DNA of 64,000 bases from Gallionella sp. GTDB taxonomy: Bacteria; Pseudomonadota; Gammaproteobacteria; Burkholderiales; Gallionellaceae. The notes beneath the pieces are model-generated. The model saw only the letters and a list, made by a program, of their open reading frames with translations, had not been told where the DNA came from and ran no database searches. The stretch spans positions 1 through 64,000 of the forward strand of contig JAUSMR010000097.1 of NCBI GenBank assembly GCA_030645955.1, written 5' to 3'. The translations under genes and the position numbers were made by a program. Positions 1-7,417 of this stretch are shown here, piece after piece. Every line of letters begins with the position of its first letter. Positions within the stretch are counted from its first letter, which is position 1.

Positions 1-88
1 GGACATCGGGAAGCTCACTTAAACGTACTGCGGTTGCCTTGAAGTGCATGCTGTAGCGATGCACTTTTGGCGGTCTCGATTTGCCCAT
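1..88 (-). CDS. IS3-family transposase OrfA, N-terminal part (cut by window edge)
   Basis: The minus strand starts at an ATG at 88 with a GGAGGT Shine-Dalgarno seven bases upstream and reads MGKSRPPKVHRYSMHF followed by KATAVRLSELPDV. This is the characteristic opening of IS3-family OrfA proteins: a basic stretch, HRY, then a helix-turn-helix beginning with the TAVRLS motif. Only 29 residues are inside the window. OrfA and OrfB normally make a fused transposase by programmed frameshifting, and that part is not visible. The element has inserted into the integron array described next to it. Confidence 0.7.
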   Translation of the reverse strand, partial: MGKSRPPKVHRYSMHFKATAVRLSELPDV

Positions 89-145
89 GAAACACCTCCG
101 TTTGGTTAGGGAGAGGTGTCAATTATTTTGGGGGAAGGTTAGCGT
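1..145 (-). mobile_element. End of an IS3-family insertion sequence (continues beyond the window)
   Basis: The leftmost bases hold the beginning of an IS3-type orfA on the minus strand, preceded by a short leader with a run of five C and a strong Shine-Dalgarno. The leader runs into the middle of an attC half-site, so the element boundary is placed near 140-145. The terminal inverted repeat cannot be proved because the other end is outside the window. The exact boundary is an estimate. Confidence 0.6.
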
Positions 146-168
146 CCCGCTTGAGCGTAAGGTTAGCC
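146..168 (-). other. Truncated attC site (integron recombination site cut by IS)
   Basis: Read on the minus strand, directly after the codons of the upstream cassette gene, there is an R''-like GGCTAAC (162-168) that includes the gene's stop codon, then an L''-like CTCAAGC (149-155). The right half of the palindrome is missing and is replaced by the IS end. The spacing and the L'' sequence match those of ordinary attC sites such as the one 600 bp away. Only a half-site is seen, so this is a reading from pattern and context. Confidence 0.55.
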
Positions 169-741
169 CACATTTTGGTTGCTGGCATGTTGACCTGTCC
201 GAACTCTGCGGCGGATTTCACGCCTTACCGCGCCAAGAGCATACTCTTTGTCACCACCATCAATGCGCCCCATTATGTTTCGATTGCAGTGTTCACAAAT
301 AAACAATGTGCGGGGCTCTTCTCGCGAGTAGATGTTGTGTGCGGCGCTGTCGTCGTAGACAAGCTCCGCATCGCAAAGCGGGCAGAAACACCATAGATTT
401 GAAATATCTCCGCCGAACCAAGACCATCTCCATTTCGCCCCAAACAAAATGTCCTCAACATAGCTGCTGTGTGGCGCAACAGGACTAACTGGAAGCGCGC
501 GTAGCCCAACGACGAAACGGATAATGGTTACAAGGGCAAGCACGCCAACAACTGTGAGAGCCCAGCCGGGAACAGAATAAGACTCGCCAAATAGCCCTGC
601 GAATGCTTGTATCTTTGCCCATAGCCAAGCAATTACATTTTTAACCGGAGGCCACAACTCCCCAAGGATCGCAAGAGCAACGCCGCCAACAACTGTGGCG
701 ATTACGCCGTTACGAACTGTATGAGATTCACTAGATGGCAT
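163..741 (-). CDS. Integron cassette gene: membrane protein with C-terminal Cys motif
   Basis: The product is a 192-residue protein that I do not recognise. It has two hydrophobic segments (about residues 12-29 and 58-80) followed by a soluble tail carrying Cys118, Cys120, Cys123 and Cys149, Cys152. The CPLC and CEHC pairs look like a zinc ribbon. The start lies 11 bases after the R' end of the complete attC, and the stop codon lies inside the next attC half-site. This is exactly how a cassette gene is packed. No clear Shine-Dalgarno is present, which is common for cassette genes. A role cannot be assigned; a membrane-anchored zinc-ribbon protein is the most that the sequence supports. Confidence 0.65.
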   Translation of the reverse strand: MPSSESHTVRNGVIATVVGGVALAILGELWPPVKNVIAWLWAKIQAFAGLFGESYSVPGWALTVVGVLALVTIIRFVVGLRALPVSPVAPHSSYVEDILFGAKWRWSWFGGDISNLWCFCPLCDAELVYDDSAAHNIYSREEPRTLFICEHCNRNIMGRIDGGDKEYALGAVRREIRRRVRTGQHASNQNVG

Positions 742-751
742 ACGTAATGTG

Positions 752-812
752 GGCTAACGTCTTGTTGAGCGGCGCGCGGCTCTATGCGCGTCCGCTCCAA
801 CTAAAGTTAGCA
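752..812 (-). other. attC: attC recombination site of an integron cassette
   Basis: A 61-base imperfect palindrome. On the minus strand it reads R'' TGCTAAC (806-812), L'' TTGGAGC (794-800), a GC-rich centre, L' GCTCAA (765-770) and R' GTTAGCC (752-758). L'' has one base more than L', the extrahelical-base asymmetry that gives attC its orientation. That orientation agrees with both flanking genes being on the minus strand. Layout and spacing closely resemble the classical aadA-type attC. Confidence 0.85.
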
Positions 813-819
813 CCTATCT

Positions 820-1302
820 CTATTTATATTTGATCATATAGAGCAGACCAAACCATTGAGGGCGATTCTCGCCACCGTGATCGTGTGCCCCATTGCCCGT
901 GGTGTGTAGCGTTACTGTTTTGCACTCAGGGCCCTCACCCTGGAATCCATCTGGTGTACGTTCGCGTGTACCGGCTTTGCGAATGGTATAGAGATGATCG
1001 TGGTTGCCACTTGTCGCAATGTTGTTTGTACCGCCGTATTTTCCGTAGGAATCTGTAAATATCGTTCCCATTGGAAATCTACCGTCGATTAGATTGGGAA
1101 CCGGGAGATTCATGAAAGGCGATTCTGGGTCAAGAATAGTTTGTCCCGCGCAGATGCACCAACCTTTGGGAAGTTGAATTGTTTTCGGCACGTAAAGCGG
1201 CAGAATTGTCCCGACAGGCCACTCGCCCGCAGGCAGGGTTTCATATTTGCCTATGTCGGATACTGAATCCTTGGTTTGCTCTTCAATATTTAAATCACTC
1301 AT
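820..1302 (-). CDS. Integron cassette gene: phage tail-collar-like protein
   Basis: A 160-residue protein whose stop codon is 8 bases before the attC. Several motifs resemble short-tail-fibre/collar domains. They are GWCICAG (residues 47-53), LPVPNLIDGRFPMG (66-79), NHDH (100-103), AHDH (139-142) and a C-terminal NRPQWFGLLYMIK, the usual place of the collar family's NRPPYxxLxYIIK end. The pairs of histidines in such proteins bind metal. No other phage gene is nearby, so it is cassette cargo rather than part of a prophage. Its biological role is unknown. It could be a secreted or surface adhesin-like protein, but no signal peptide is visible. Confidence 0.65.
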   Translation of the reverse strand: MSDLNIEEQTKDSVSDIGKYETLPAGEWPVGTILPLYVPKTIQLPKGWCICAGQTILDPESPFMNLPVPNLIDGRFPMGTIFTDSYGKYGGTNNIATSGNHDHLYTIRKAGTRERTPDGFQGEGPECKTVTLHTTGNGAHDHGGENRPQWFGLLYMIKYK

Positions 1303-1338
1303 GCTATTACTCCGTTGGTTGAAAGAGGGCTAAAGAAA

Positions 1339-1370
1339 CCTCAGGGACCTCAGGGGACCTCAGGGACAGT
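1339..1370. repeat. Short tandem repeat of a CCTCAGGGA unit
   Basis: Three near-identical 9-10 base units follow one another in the leader of the collar-like cassette gene and end in GGGACAGTCC, itself partly palindromic. No function can be read from it. Confidence 0.6.
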
Positions 1371-1406
1371 CCACGTTTATTTCTCCCTAGATACACATGG
1401 TTCCAC

Positions 1407-1435
1407 ACCCTACCCATTCGCAGACTGCCAGTCAA
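1407..1435 (-). promoter_or_regulatory. Candidate promoter for the cassette array
   Basis: On the minus strand a TTGACT (1430-1435) is followed after 17 bases by TAGGGT (1407-1412). The -35 box is near consensus and the -10 box is weak. It lies between the integrase remnant and the first cassette gene, where an integron's cassette promoter or a cassette-borne promoter would sit. This is sequence resemblance only. Confidence 0.4.
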
Positions 1436-1509
1436 TATGCCAAAAAGACTAGATAGTTTCGGTATTCGACGACTTTGGCTACGGCCGCGCTTAGCGCTTA
1501 ACATTCGCA

Positions 1510-1659
1510 CAGCTCATTTTTGCCTCCACCGCAACAAGCTTCGCGTGTTGTCGCACCGTGCAGGAGCTGCTCGACCATTCGGATGTTTCCACGACGATGA
1601 TTTACACACATGTGCTGAACAAGGGCGGCAAGGGTGTGGTCAGTCCGCTTGACCGATAG
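1510..1659 (+). pseudogene. intI: Integron integrase IntI, degenerate C-terminal remnant
   Basis: The last 33 codons (1558-1656) read [20 protein letters not shown] in phase and then a [11 protein letters not shown] ending before TAG at 1657. This is the signature C terminus of integron integrases, with the tyrosine-recombinase HxxVxTTxxYTH box and its catalytic tyrosine. Upstream codons still faintly resemble the preceding 'SFATHLLEAGYDIR' region but carry substitutions and a one-codon length difference. Everything before that is gone. It points away from the cassettes, the normal divergent layout of intI and its array. No functional recombinase can come from it. Confidence 0.85.
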
Positions 1660-1696
1660 CTGCAACTTTACCGCGCGCCGGATGGCCGCTTTTGTT

Positions 1697-1702
1697 TATA
1701 AT
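1697..1702 (+). promoter_or_regulatory. Perfect -10 box upstream of glmU
   Basis: A consensus TATAAT lies 24 bases before the glmU start, between the integrase remnant and glmU. No good -35 hexamer is seen at 16-18 bases upstream, so promoter assignment is tentative. Confidence 0.35.
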
Positions 1703-1725
1703 CCGCCATCTTCAGAAAGCCGAAC

Positions 1726-3087
1726 ATGACCCCGTTGAACATCGTCATCCTCGCTGCCGGTAAAGGCACGCGCATGTATTCCGACAAGCCCAAGGTGCTG
1801 CACGCGCTGGCGGGCAAGCCGCTGGTGCAGCATGTCCTGGATCGCGCGACCGAACTGAACCCGCAACTGATTTGCGTGGTGTACGGGCATGGCGGAGAAG
1901 CCGTGCCGCAGGCCATGCGGCAGTATGCCGCCAGGTTCGTCATTCAGGAGCCGCAGCTCGGCACGGGACATGCGGTGCAGCAGGCGATGCCGCTCCTTGC
2001 CGACGAAAGCCAAACCATGGTGTTGTATGGCGATGTGCCGCTGATCCAGCACGGCACCCTGCACCAGATGCAACAGGCGGGCAGCGGCCTGGTGTTGCTG
2101 ACGGTCAATCTTGCCAATCCCACCGGTTACGGGCGCATCGTGCGCAATGAGCAGGGCGATGTGCTGGGCATCGTCGAAGAAAAAGACACCACCGCAGAAC
2201 AGCGCGCAATCAATGAGGTGAATACCGGCATCATGCTGGCGCCGACGAAAATGTTGCGCGGCTGGCTGGCCAAGTTGCAGAACAATAACTCGCAGGGTGA
2301 GTACTACCTCACCGATATCGTCAGCATGGCCGTGCAACAGGGCGTCGCGGTGCATACCGTGCAGCCCGGCCATGAATGGGAAATCCACGGCATCAACAGC
2401 AAGGCGCAACTGGCGGTGCTGGAGCGCACCTGGCAGCAGGTTGAGGCAAACCGCCTGCTGGCGCACGGCGTGACGCTGGCCGATCCGGCGCGTCTCGATG
2501 TGCGCGGCAGGCTGAACTGCGGACGCGATGTCGGCATCGATGTCGGCTGCATCTTCGAGGGGGATGTGACGCTGGGCAATAACGTGCAGGTGGGCGCTTA
2601 CAGCATCATCAGGAATGCCACTGTCGCCGCGGGAACCTGCATCGCACCATACAGTTTGATCGACAACAGCGAAGTAGGCGCTAACTGTCATATCGGCCCT
2701 TATGCGCGCCTGCGCCCCGGCACCAAGCTGCACGACGGGGTGCATATCGGCAATTTCGTCGAGGTCAAGAACAGCGAGATCGCGGCGGGCAGCAAGGCCA
2801 ACCATCTCAGCTACATCGGCGACAGCACGGTGGGCAGCCGTGTAAATGTCGGCGCTGGCACGATCACCTGCAATTACGACGGCGCGAACAAGCATCGCAC
2901 CGTTATCGAGGACGATGTGTTCATCGGCTCGGGCACGATGCTGGTGGCGCCGGTGACGGTGGGCAAGGGCGCGACTATCGGCGCCGGCTCGACGATCACC
3001 CGCAGCGCGCCGGCGGGCGAACTGTCGCTGTCGCGCAGCAAACAAGTGGCCATTGCCGGATGGAAGCGGCCGAGCAAAAAGAAATAA
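1726..3087 (+). CDS. glmU: Bifunctional UDP-N-acetylglucosamine pyrophosphorylase / glucosamine-1-phosphate N-acetyltransferase
   Basis: This cytoplasmic enzyme acetylates glucosamine-1-phosphate and then joins the product to UTP, giving UDP-GlcNAc for peptidoglycan and lipopolysaccharide. The 453-residue length is normal for the family. The N-terminal uridyltransferase domain opens with the nucleotide-binding LAAGKGTRM loop (residues 10-18). The second half is a left-handed beta-helix of hexapeptide repeats ending in the acetyltransferase region ([19 protein letters not shown]). It is followed by glmS in the same direction, the enzyme that makes its glucosamine-phosphate precursor. Identification is secure. 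Confidence 0.98.
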   Translation: MTPLNIVILAAGKGTRMYSDKPKVLHALAGKPLVQHVLDRATELNPQLICVVYGHGGEAVPQAMRQYAARFVIQEPQLGTGHAVQQAMPLLADESQTMVLYGDVPLIQHGTLHQMQQAGSGLVLLTVNLANPTGYGRIVRNEQGDVLGIVEEKDTTAEQRAINEVNTGIMLAPTKMLRGWLAKLQNNNSQGEYYLTDIVSMAVQQGVAVHTVQPGHEWEIHGINSKAQLAVLERTWQQVEANRLLAHGVTLADPARLDVRGRLNCGRDVGIDVGCIFEGDVTLGNNVQVGAYSIIRNATVAAGTCIAPYSLIDNSEVGANCHIGPYARLRPGTKLHDGVHIGNFVEVKNSEIAAGSKANHLSYIGDSTVGSRVNVGAGTITCNYDGANKHRTVIEDDVFIGSGTMLVAPVTVGKGATIGAGSTITRSAPAGELSLSRSKQVAIAGWKRPSKKK

Positions 3088-3106
3088 ACCAAAAATTCAT
3101 TAGTCC

Positions 3107-3232
3107 GTCATACCGGCGCATGCCGGTATCCAGATGATTAACAAAGCCTCACATCAGTGAGACAACATCATGGCTTTAGTCCGCTTCGCGGAATATTTTT
3201 TATAGCTGGATTCCGGCCTGCGCCGGAATGAC
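3107..3232. repeat. Pair of palindromic extragenic repeats between glmU and glmS
   Basis: Two palindromes, one with ATACCGGCGCATGCCGGTAT at its core (3107-3133) and one with ATTCCGGCCTGCGCCGGAAT (3206-3232), face each other in inverted orientation around about 70 bases of spacer. They have the look of REP/RAYT-type dispersed elements. Transcripts through them would form hairpins. No gene is present in this spacer. Confidence 0.7.
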
Positions 3233-3252
3233 AGCACTTAAGGAGTTATAAA

Positions 3253-5079
3253 ATGTGCGGAATCGTAGGCGCGGTGGCGCAGCGCAATGTTGTGCCGATT
3301 TTGCTGGAAGGGCTGCAACGCCTGGAATATCGCGGTTATGACTCGGCCGGCTTGGTGGTGGTGCATGACGCGAAACTGGAACGGGTGCGCAGTACCGGAA
3401 GGGTGGTTGAACTTACCGCAAAAAGCGCTGCAACCGATGGCCTGATCGGCATCGCGCATACCCGCTGGGCGACTCACGGCGTGCCCAGCGAGCGCAACGC
3501 CCACCCGCATATCAGCAAAAATCACATCGCCGTGGTGCACAACGGCATCATCGAAAACTACGAGGAACTGCGCACGCTGCTGACGGCTGAGGGCTATGAA
3601 TTTACCTCGGACACCGATACCGAAGTCATCGCGCACCTGATCCACAGCCACTACGCGCGCGGCAATTCTTTGCTGGCCGCCACGCAGGCTTCGCTTGCCG
3701 AGCTGGTGGGCGCTTACGCCATCGGCGTGATCGCGGCGGACAATCCCGATCAATTGATCTGCGCGCGCCGGGGCAGCCCGCTGTTGCTGGGCGTGGGAAA
3801 CGATGAACACTTCGTCGCATCGGACGTATCCGCGCTGTTGCCGGTGACGCGCAGGGTGGTGTATCTCGAGGAAGGCGACGTGGTCGAACTGGGGAGGCGC
3901 AGTTACCGGATCTTTAATGCGTCCGGCAAACTTGTGGAACGCGCTGTGCAGGTCAGCGAGCTGAGCAACGAGAGCGTGCAGCTGGGCGAATACAGCCATT
4001 ACATGCAGAAGGAAATTCACGAGCAGCCGCAGGCATTGGCGGACACGCTCGAGTCGGTGTGCAACAGCCAGTCGCTGGTGCCGGGCATTTTCGGTGCGGA
4101 AGCGGCGGCGACTTTTGCCGATATCAACAACATTTTGATTCTGGCGTGCGGAACCAGTCACCACGCGGGCCTGGTGGCGCGCTTCTGGCTGGAGGAAATC
4201 GCCGGGATTCCGTGCAGCGTGGAAATCGCCAGCGAATACCGTTACCGCACCAGCGTGCCTAATCCCAAAACGCTGGTCGTGGTGATCTCGCAATCCGGCG
4301 AAACCGCCGATACCCAGGCAGCGCTGAATCACGCCAAAAGTTTGGGGCACATCCACACGCTCGCGATCTGCAACGTGCCGGAAAGCGCGCTGGTCAGGCT
4401 GTGCAAACTGCGGATGCTGACCCGCGCCGGGCCGGAAATCGGCGTGGCCTCGACCAAGGCGTTTACCACGCAGCTTGCCGCGCTGTTCCTGCTGACGCTG
4501 GTGCTGGCCAAAACGCGCGGCCGTTTGACCGCGCAGCAGGAGCAGCAACATCTGCATGAGCTGCGCCACTTGCCCAGCGCAGTGCAAAAAGTACTGGAAC
4601 TGGAACCGCAAATCGCCAAACTCGCGATGCAGTTCGCCAGCAAACACCACGCGCTGTTCCTGGGGCGCGGTCCGCATTACCCGATTGCGCTGGAAGGCGC
4701 GCTCAAGCTCAAGGAAATTTCCTATATCCACGCCGAAGCCTATCCGGCCGGCGAGCTGAAGCATGGGCCGCTGGCATTGGTGGACAATTACATGCCGGTG
4801 ATCTCGGTCGCGCCGAACGACGCGCTACTGGAAAAATTGAAATCCAACCTGCAGGAAGTGCGCGCGCGCGGCGGAGAACTGTATGTGTTCGCCGATGCGG
4901 ATACGCATATTCGTGAAGCAGACGGCATCCACATCATGCAGATGCCCGAACACGCGGGCTATCTGAGCCCCATTCTGCACACCATCCCGCTGCAGTTGCT
5001 GGCCTATTACGTCGCCTTGCAAAAGGGAACCGACGTGGACAAGCCCAGAAACCTCGCTAAATCGGTGACAGTGGAATAA
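3253..5079 (+). CDS. glmS: Glutamine--fructose-6-phosphate aminotransferase (isomerizing)
   Basis: It makes glucosamine-6-phosphate from fructose-6-phosphate and glutamine, the entry step to amino sugars. The protein is 608 residues, normal for GlmS. It begins MCGIVG, so the N-terminal nucleophile cysteine becomes residue 1 after Met removal. An N-terminal Ntn glutaminase domain (about 1-240) is followed by two SIS sugar-isomerase domains, and the C terminus is the conserved [13 protein letters not shown]. An AAGGAG Shine-Dalgarno precedes the ATG. The 3' end of glmS is the classical Tn7 target, and here a second diverged copy of this 3' end lies just downstream. Confidence 0.98.
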   Translation: MCGIVGAVAQRNVVPILLEGLQRLEYRGYDSAGLVVVHDAKLERVRSTGRVVELTAKSAATDGLIGIAHTRWATHGVPSERNAHPHISKNHIAVVHNGIIENYEELRTLLTAEGYEFTSDTDTEVIAHLIHSHYARGNSLLAATQASLAELVGAYAIGVIAADNPDQLICARRGSPLLLGVGNDEHFVASDVSALLPVTRRVVYLEEGDVVELGRRSYRIFNASGKLVERAVQVSELSNESVQLGEYSHYMQKEIHEQPQALADTLESVCNSQSLVPGIFGAEAAATFADINNILILACGTSHHAGLVARFWLEEIAGIPCSVEIASEYRYRTSVPNPKTLVVVISQSGETADTQAALNHAKSLGHIHTLAICNVPESALVRLCKLRMLTRAGPEIGVASTKAFTTQLAALFLLTLVLAKTRGRLTAQQEQQHLHELRHLPSAVQKVLELEPQIAKLAMQFASKHHALFLGRGPHYPIALEGALKLKEISYIHAEAYPAGELKHGPLALVDNYMPVISVAPNDALLEKLKSNLQEVRARGGELYVFADADTHIREADGIHIMQMPEHAGYLSPILHTIPLQLLAYYVALQKGTDVDKPRNLAKSVTVE

Positions 5080-5111
5080 TCCCAAGTGGATCTGTGCAGA
5101 GACGAATGCAA

Positions 5112-5147
5112 GTCGGGCTGCGCCCGACATGGCGGGCATGGCCCGCC
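5112..5147. repeat. Two short palindromes behind glmS
   Basis: GTCGGGCTGCGCCCGAC (5112-5128) and GGCGGGCATGGCCCGCC (5131-5147) are adjacent hairpin-forming sequences between the glmS stop codon and the duplicated glmS end. They may act as a terminator for glmS, though no U-run follows. Confidence 0.55.
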
Positions 5148-5153
5148 CTACGG

Positions 5154-5219
5154 TTACTGCAAAAAGGCACCGGCGTGGATAAACCGCGTTATCTTGCGAA
5201 GTCGGTTACGGTGGAATAA
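5154..5219 (+). pseudogene. Fragment: second copy of the glmS 3' end
   Basis: In one frame it reads LLQKGTGVDKPRYLAKSVTV followed by a Glu codon and TAA. This matches the end of the complete glmS upstream ([20 protein letters not shown]) at 18 of 20 aligned residues. Many codons differ synonymously, so it is not a recent copy of this glmS. It has no start and is far too short to function. It is best read as the leftover end of a former or foreign glmS after replacement, or after excision of an element that targeted the glmS end. Confidence 0.85.
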
Positions 5220-5239
5220 GCCAAAAAGGTTTTGGAACT

Positions 5240-5297
5240 TGTAGGAGCGGGCCGTGCCCGCGAATTGGATTTCTCGCGGGCATGGCCCGCTCCTACA
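5240..5297. repeat. Inverted repeat (TGTAGGAGCGGGCC type)
   Basis: Outer arms TGTAGGAGCGGGCCGTGCCC and GGGCATGGCCCGCTCCTACA pair almost perfectly around a central CGCGAATTGGATTTCTCGCG hairpin. It is a typical dispersed proteobacterial palindrome; a relative with the TGTAGGAG arm lies at 45315. Confidence 0.75.
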
Positions 5298-5307
5298 ATT
5301 AGCAACC

Positions 5308-5381
5308 GTAGCCCGAATGGAATGCAATGGAATCCGGGATGATCGCCCCCCCCGGAATTCGCTGCGCTGCTTCCAGGCTAC
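5308..5381. repeat. Dispersed palindromic repeat (GTAGCCCG...GGCTAC family), copy 1
   Basis: It begins GTAGCCCGAATGGAATGCAA and ends TTCCAGGCTAC, with CCGGGATGATCG and CGGAATTC inside. The same element recurs at 5560-5629 and, inverted, at 11119-11188. This copy has a run of eight C in its centre that the others lack. Confidence 0.8.
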
Positions 5382-5395
5382 AAACTGATCGAGTC

Positions 5396-5490
5396 GTCAT
5401 TGCGAGGAGGCGCAGCCGACGCGGCAATCCAGCAGTACAGCACCAGCGAAAACCTCTGGATTGCCGCGGCCCTGCGTGCCTCGCAATGAC
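5396..5490. repeat. Dispersed palindromic repeat (GTCATTGCGAGG family), copy 1
   Basis: GTCATTGCGAGGAGGC at the left and GCCTCGCAATGAC at the right are inverted arms about 95 bases apart, with GGCAATCCAG and CTGGATTGCC as inner arms. A second copy lies at 7209-7310, on the other side of ubiB. Confidence 0.8.
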
Positions 5491-5559
5491 GAGAGTGCTG
5501 TCGTGCCGCTGTCTACCGCGCCTGACCGCAGATAAAGGATTTTCACAACGGCAGCAACC

Positions 5560-5629
5560 GTAGCCCGGATGGAATGCAATGGAATCCGGGATGATCGTCC
5601 CGGAATTCGCTGCGCTGCTTCCGGGCTAC
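5560..5629. repeat. Dispersed palindromic repeat (GTAGCCCG...GGCTAC family), copy 2
   Basis: Nearly identical to 5308-5381 but without the C-run. Its last bases overlap the end of ubiB: the TAG stop codon of ubiB at 5626-5628 is supplied by the repeat's terminal CTAC. Confidence 0.8.
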
Positions 5630-7164
5630 AAACTGAAACTGAAGATTTCCCAGGCGAATAGTGCAAGCAACAGCAGGCAGACGATAGTCAGAAGCGTGTT
5701 GTAGCGTTTTTGCTGTTTCAGCAATTTATGCAGCATCTCACCGCTATAGGTAGCGCCATCGTTTTCCAGATAGCGATGCAGCAGGCGCGGCAGCTGTGGC
5801 AACAAGGCGGCGTAGTTGGGCGCCTCGACCTGCAATGACTTGATGAATCCGCGCCAGCCAACTTGTTCGGCCATCCAGCTTTCCAGCCACGGTTTGGCGG
5901 TCTTCCATAAGTCCAGCTCGGGATCCAGTTGCAGGCCCAGCCCCTCGACATAGAGCAGCGTCTTTTTCAGCAGCACCAGTTGCGGCTGGACTTCGATGCC
6001 CAAACGGCGCGAGGTCTGGAACAGGCGCAGCAGCACGCGGCCGAATGAAACCTCGCGCAAGGGTTTGTCGAAAATCGGTTCGCAAACCGCGCGTATCGCC
6101 GACTCCAGCTCGTCCACGCGGGTTTCGGCGGGAGCCCAGCCGGATTCGATATGCACCTCGGCGACGCGTTTGTAATCGCGGCGGAAGAAGGCGATGAAAT
6201 TCTGCGCGAGATAACGTTTGTCGGTATCGGTCAGCGTGCCCATGATGCCGAAATCCAGTGCGATATATTGGCCGTTCGCCGCCACCTGCACATTCCCCGG
6301 GTGCATGTCGGCGTGAAAGTAGCCGTCGCGGAACACCTGGGTATAAAAAATCTCCACGCCGTTTTCGGCAAGCTTCGGAATGTCCAGGCCCGCCGCACGC
6401 AGCGCGTCCACCTGGCTGACCGGGATGCCGTACATGCGCTCCATTACCATCACTTCAGGGGTGCAAAAATCCCAGTACATCTCGGGAACCAGCAGCAGTT
6501 GCGAATCGGCAAAATTTCGCTTGAGCTGGCTGGCATTGGCGGCTTCGCGGGTGAGGTCCAACTCATCGCCCAGATGTTTTTCAAACTCGCCGACCACTTC
6601 GCGCGGTTTGAGGCGGCGGCCATCCGCCCAGAGTTTTTCCACCAGCTCCGCCGCCACTTTGAGCAATGCGACATCATGAGCGATGACACGGCTGATGCCG
6701 GGCCGCAGGATTTTGACTGCGGCATGACGGCCATCCGGCAGCACCGCAAAATGCACTTGCGCTACCGACGCGCTGGCTACCGGGGTTTCCTCAAAGCTCT
6801 TGAACACCTCGCTTAACGGCTTGCCGTAAGTGGCTTCCAGCACGGCGACGGCCTGCGCTGACGGGAATGGCGGCACCTGATCCTGCAATTTGGCCAGCTC
6901 GTCGGCGATGTCGGCCGGCATCAAATCGCGCCGCGTGGAAAGCACCTGCCCGAATTTGACGAAAATCGGCCCGAGGTTTTCCAGCGCGAGGCGCAACCGC
7001 ACGGCGCGCGGCTTCGAGGTGTTGCGCAGAAACAGCAGCATGTTCAGCGGAATGCGCATCCAGCGCACACGCTCATGGGCGAGCAGAAACTCGTCCAGGC
7101 CGAAACGCAGCACGACAAAAACGATTTTGGCTAAACGGAATATGCGCATGTTTATTGGTGGCAT
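5626..7164 (-). CDS. ubiB: Ubiquinone biosynthesis protein kinase-like UbiB
   Basis: UbiB is an atypical ABC1/ADCK kinase-like ATPase needed for ubiquinone synthesis at the inner membrane. The 512 residues show the family's KxGQ motif ([11 protein letters not shown]), an alanine-rich nucleotide loop ([11 protein letters not shown]) and a DFG motif (LDFGIMG). A hydrophobic C-terminal tail gives the membrane anchor. A second ATG at 7149 starting MRIFRLAKI fits the usual UbiB N terminus and may be the real start; neither start has a strong Shine-Dalgarno. The usual neighbours ubiE and ubiJ are absent here. The gene is framed by dispersed repeats on both sides. Confidence 0.93.
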   Translation of the reverse strand: MPPINMRIFRLAKIVFVVLRFGLDEFLLAHERVRWMRIPLNMLLFLRNTSKPRAVRLRLALENLGPIFVKFGQVLSTRRDLMPADIADELAKLQDQVPPFPSAQAVAVLEATYGKPLSEVFKSFEETPVASASVAQVHFAVLPDGRHAAVKILRPGISRVIAHDVALLKVAAELVEKLWADGRRLKPREVVGEFEKHLGDELDLTREAANASQLKRNFADSQLLLVPEMYWDFCTPEVMVMERMYGIPVSQVDALRAAGLDIPKLAENGVEIFYTQVFRDGYFHADMHPGNVQVAANGQYIALDFGIMGTLTDTDKRYLAQNFIAFFRRDYKRVAEVHIESGWAPAETRVDELESAIRAVCEPIFDKPLREVSFGRVLLRLFQTSRRLGIEVQPQLVLLKKTLLYVEGLGLQLDPELDLWKTAKPWLESWMAEQVGWRGFIKSLQVEAPNYAALLPQLPRLLHRYLENDGATYSGEMLHKLLKQQKRYNTLLTIVCLLLLALFAWEIFSFSL

Positions 7165-7208
7165 GCAAAAGAAAACGGCGCGATATCTAAGGAAACGCAG
7201 ATTAAATC

Positions 7209-7310
7209 GTCATTGCGAGGCCCGCAGGGCCGCGGCAATCCAGAAGGTTTCCGCTTGGTATGACGCTGCGCTGCTGGACTGCCGCGTCGGCTGCGCCTCC
7301 TCGCAGTGAC
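7209..7310. repeat. Dispersed palindromic repeat (GTCATTGCGAGG family), copy 2
   Basis: Arms GTCATTGCGAGG and CCTCGCAGTGAC, with GGCAATCCAG inside, make this a diverged copy of 5396-5490. It lies in the non-coding stretch upstream of ubiB. Between 7311 and 7417 nothing recognisable is seen. Confidence 0.75.
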
Positions 7311-7417
7311 GGTGAGTGCTGTCATTGCAAGTAGCGCCTGATCCCTTGCGGCGCCCGGCTATTCTGTGTGAGCAGGTGATTCAATGCCGCAGCAGAAGTT
7401 TGGGCGAACACGACAAG

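Noticed and set aside
820..1302. Prophage remnant suggested by the collar-like gene
   Set aside because: No other phage gene is nearby, and attC sites and an intI remnant explain the gene as integron cargo.
1437..1652. Small protein starting MPKRLDSFGIRR
   Set aside because: The frame crosses the integrase remnant in the wrong phase and has no homology; the integrase phase gives a clear family match.
1696..3045. Long open frame on the strand opposite glmU
   Set aside because: It is a GC-rich antisense shadow of glmU without any recognisable motif or start signal; similar frames oppose glmS, acrB, the GGDEF-EAL gene and ptsI.
3088..3252. glmS ribozyme or other riboswitch before glmS
   Set aside because: The spacer contains two REP-like palindromes and a plain AAGGAG site. 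The glmS ribozyme core is not seen and is typical of Gram-positive bacteria.
5240..5629. Possible CRISPR array because of clustered repeats
   Set aside because: The repeats are long palindromes of different families at irregular distances, without uniform spacers or cas genes.
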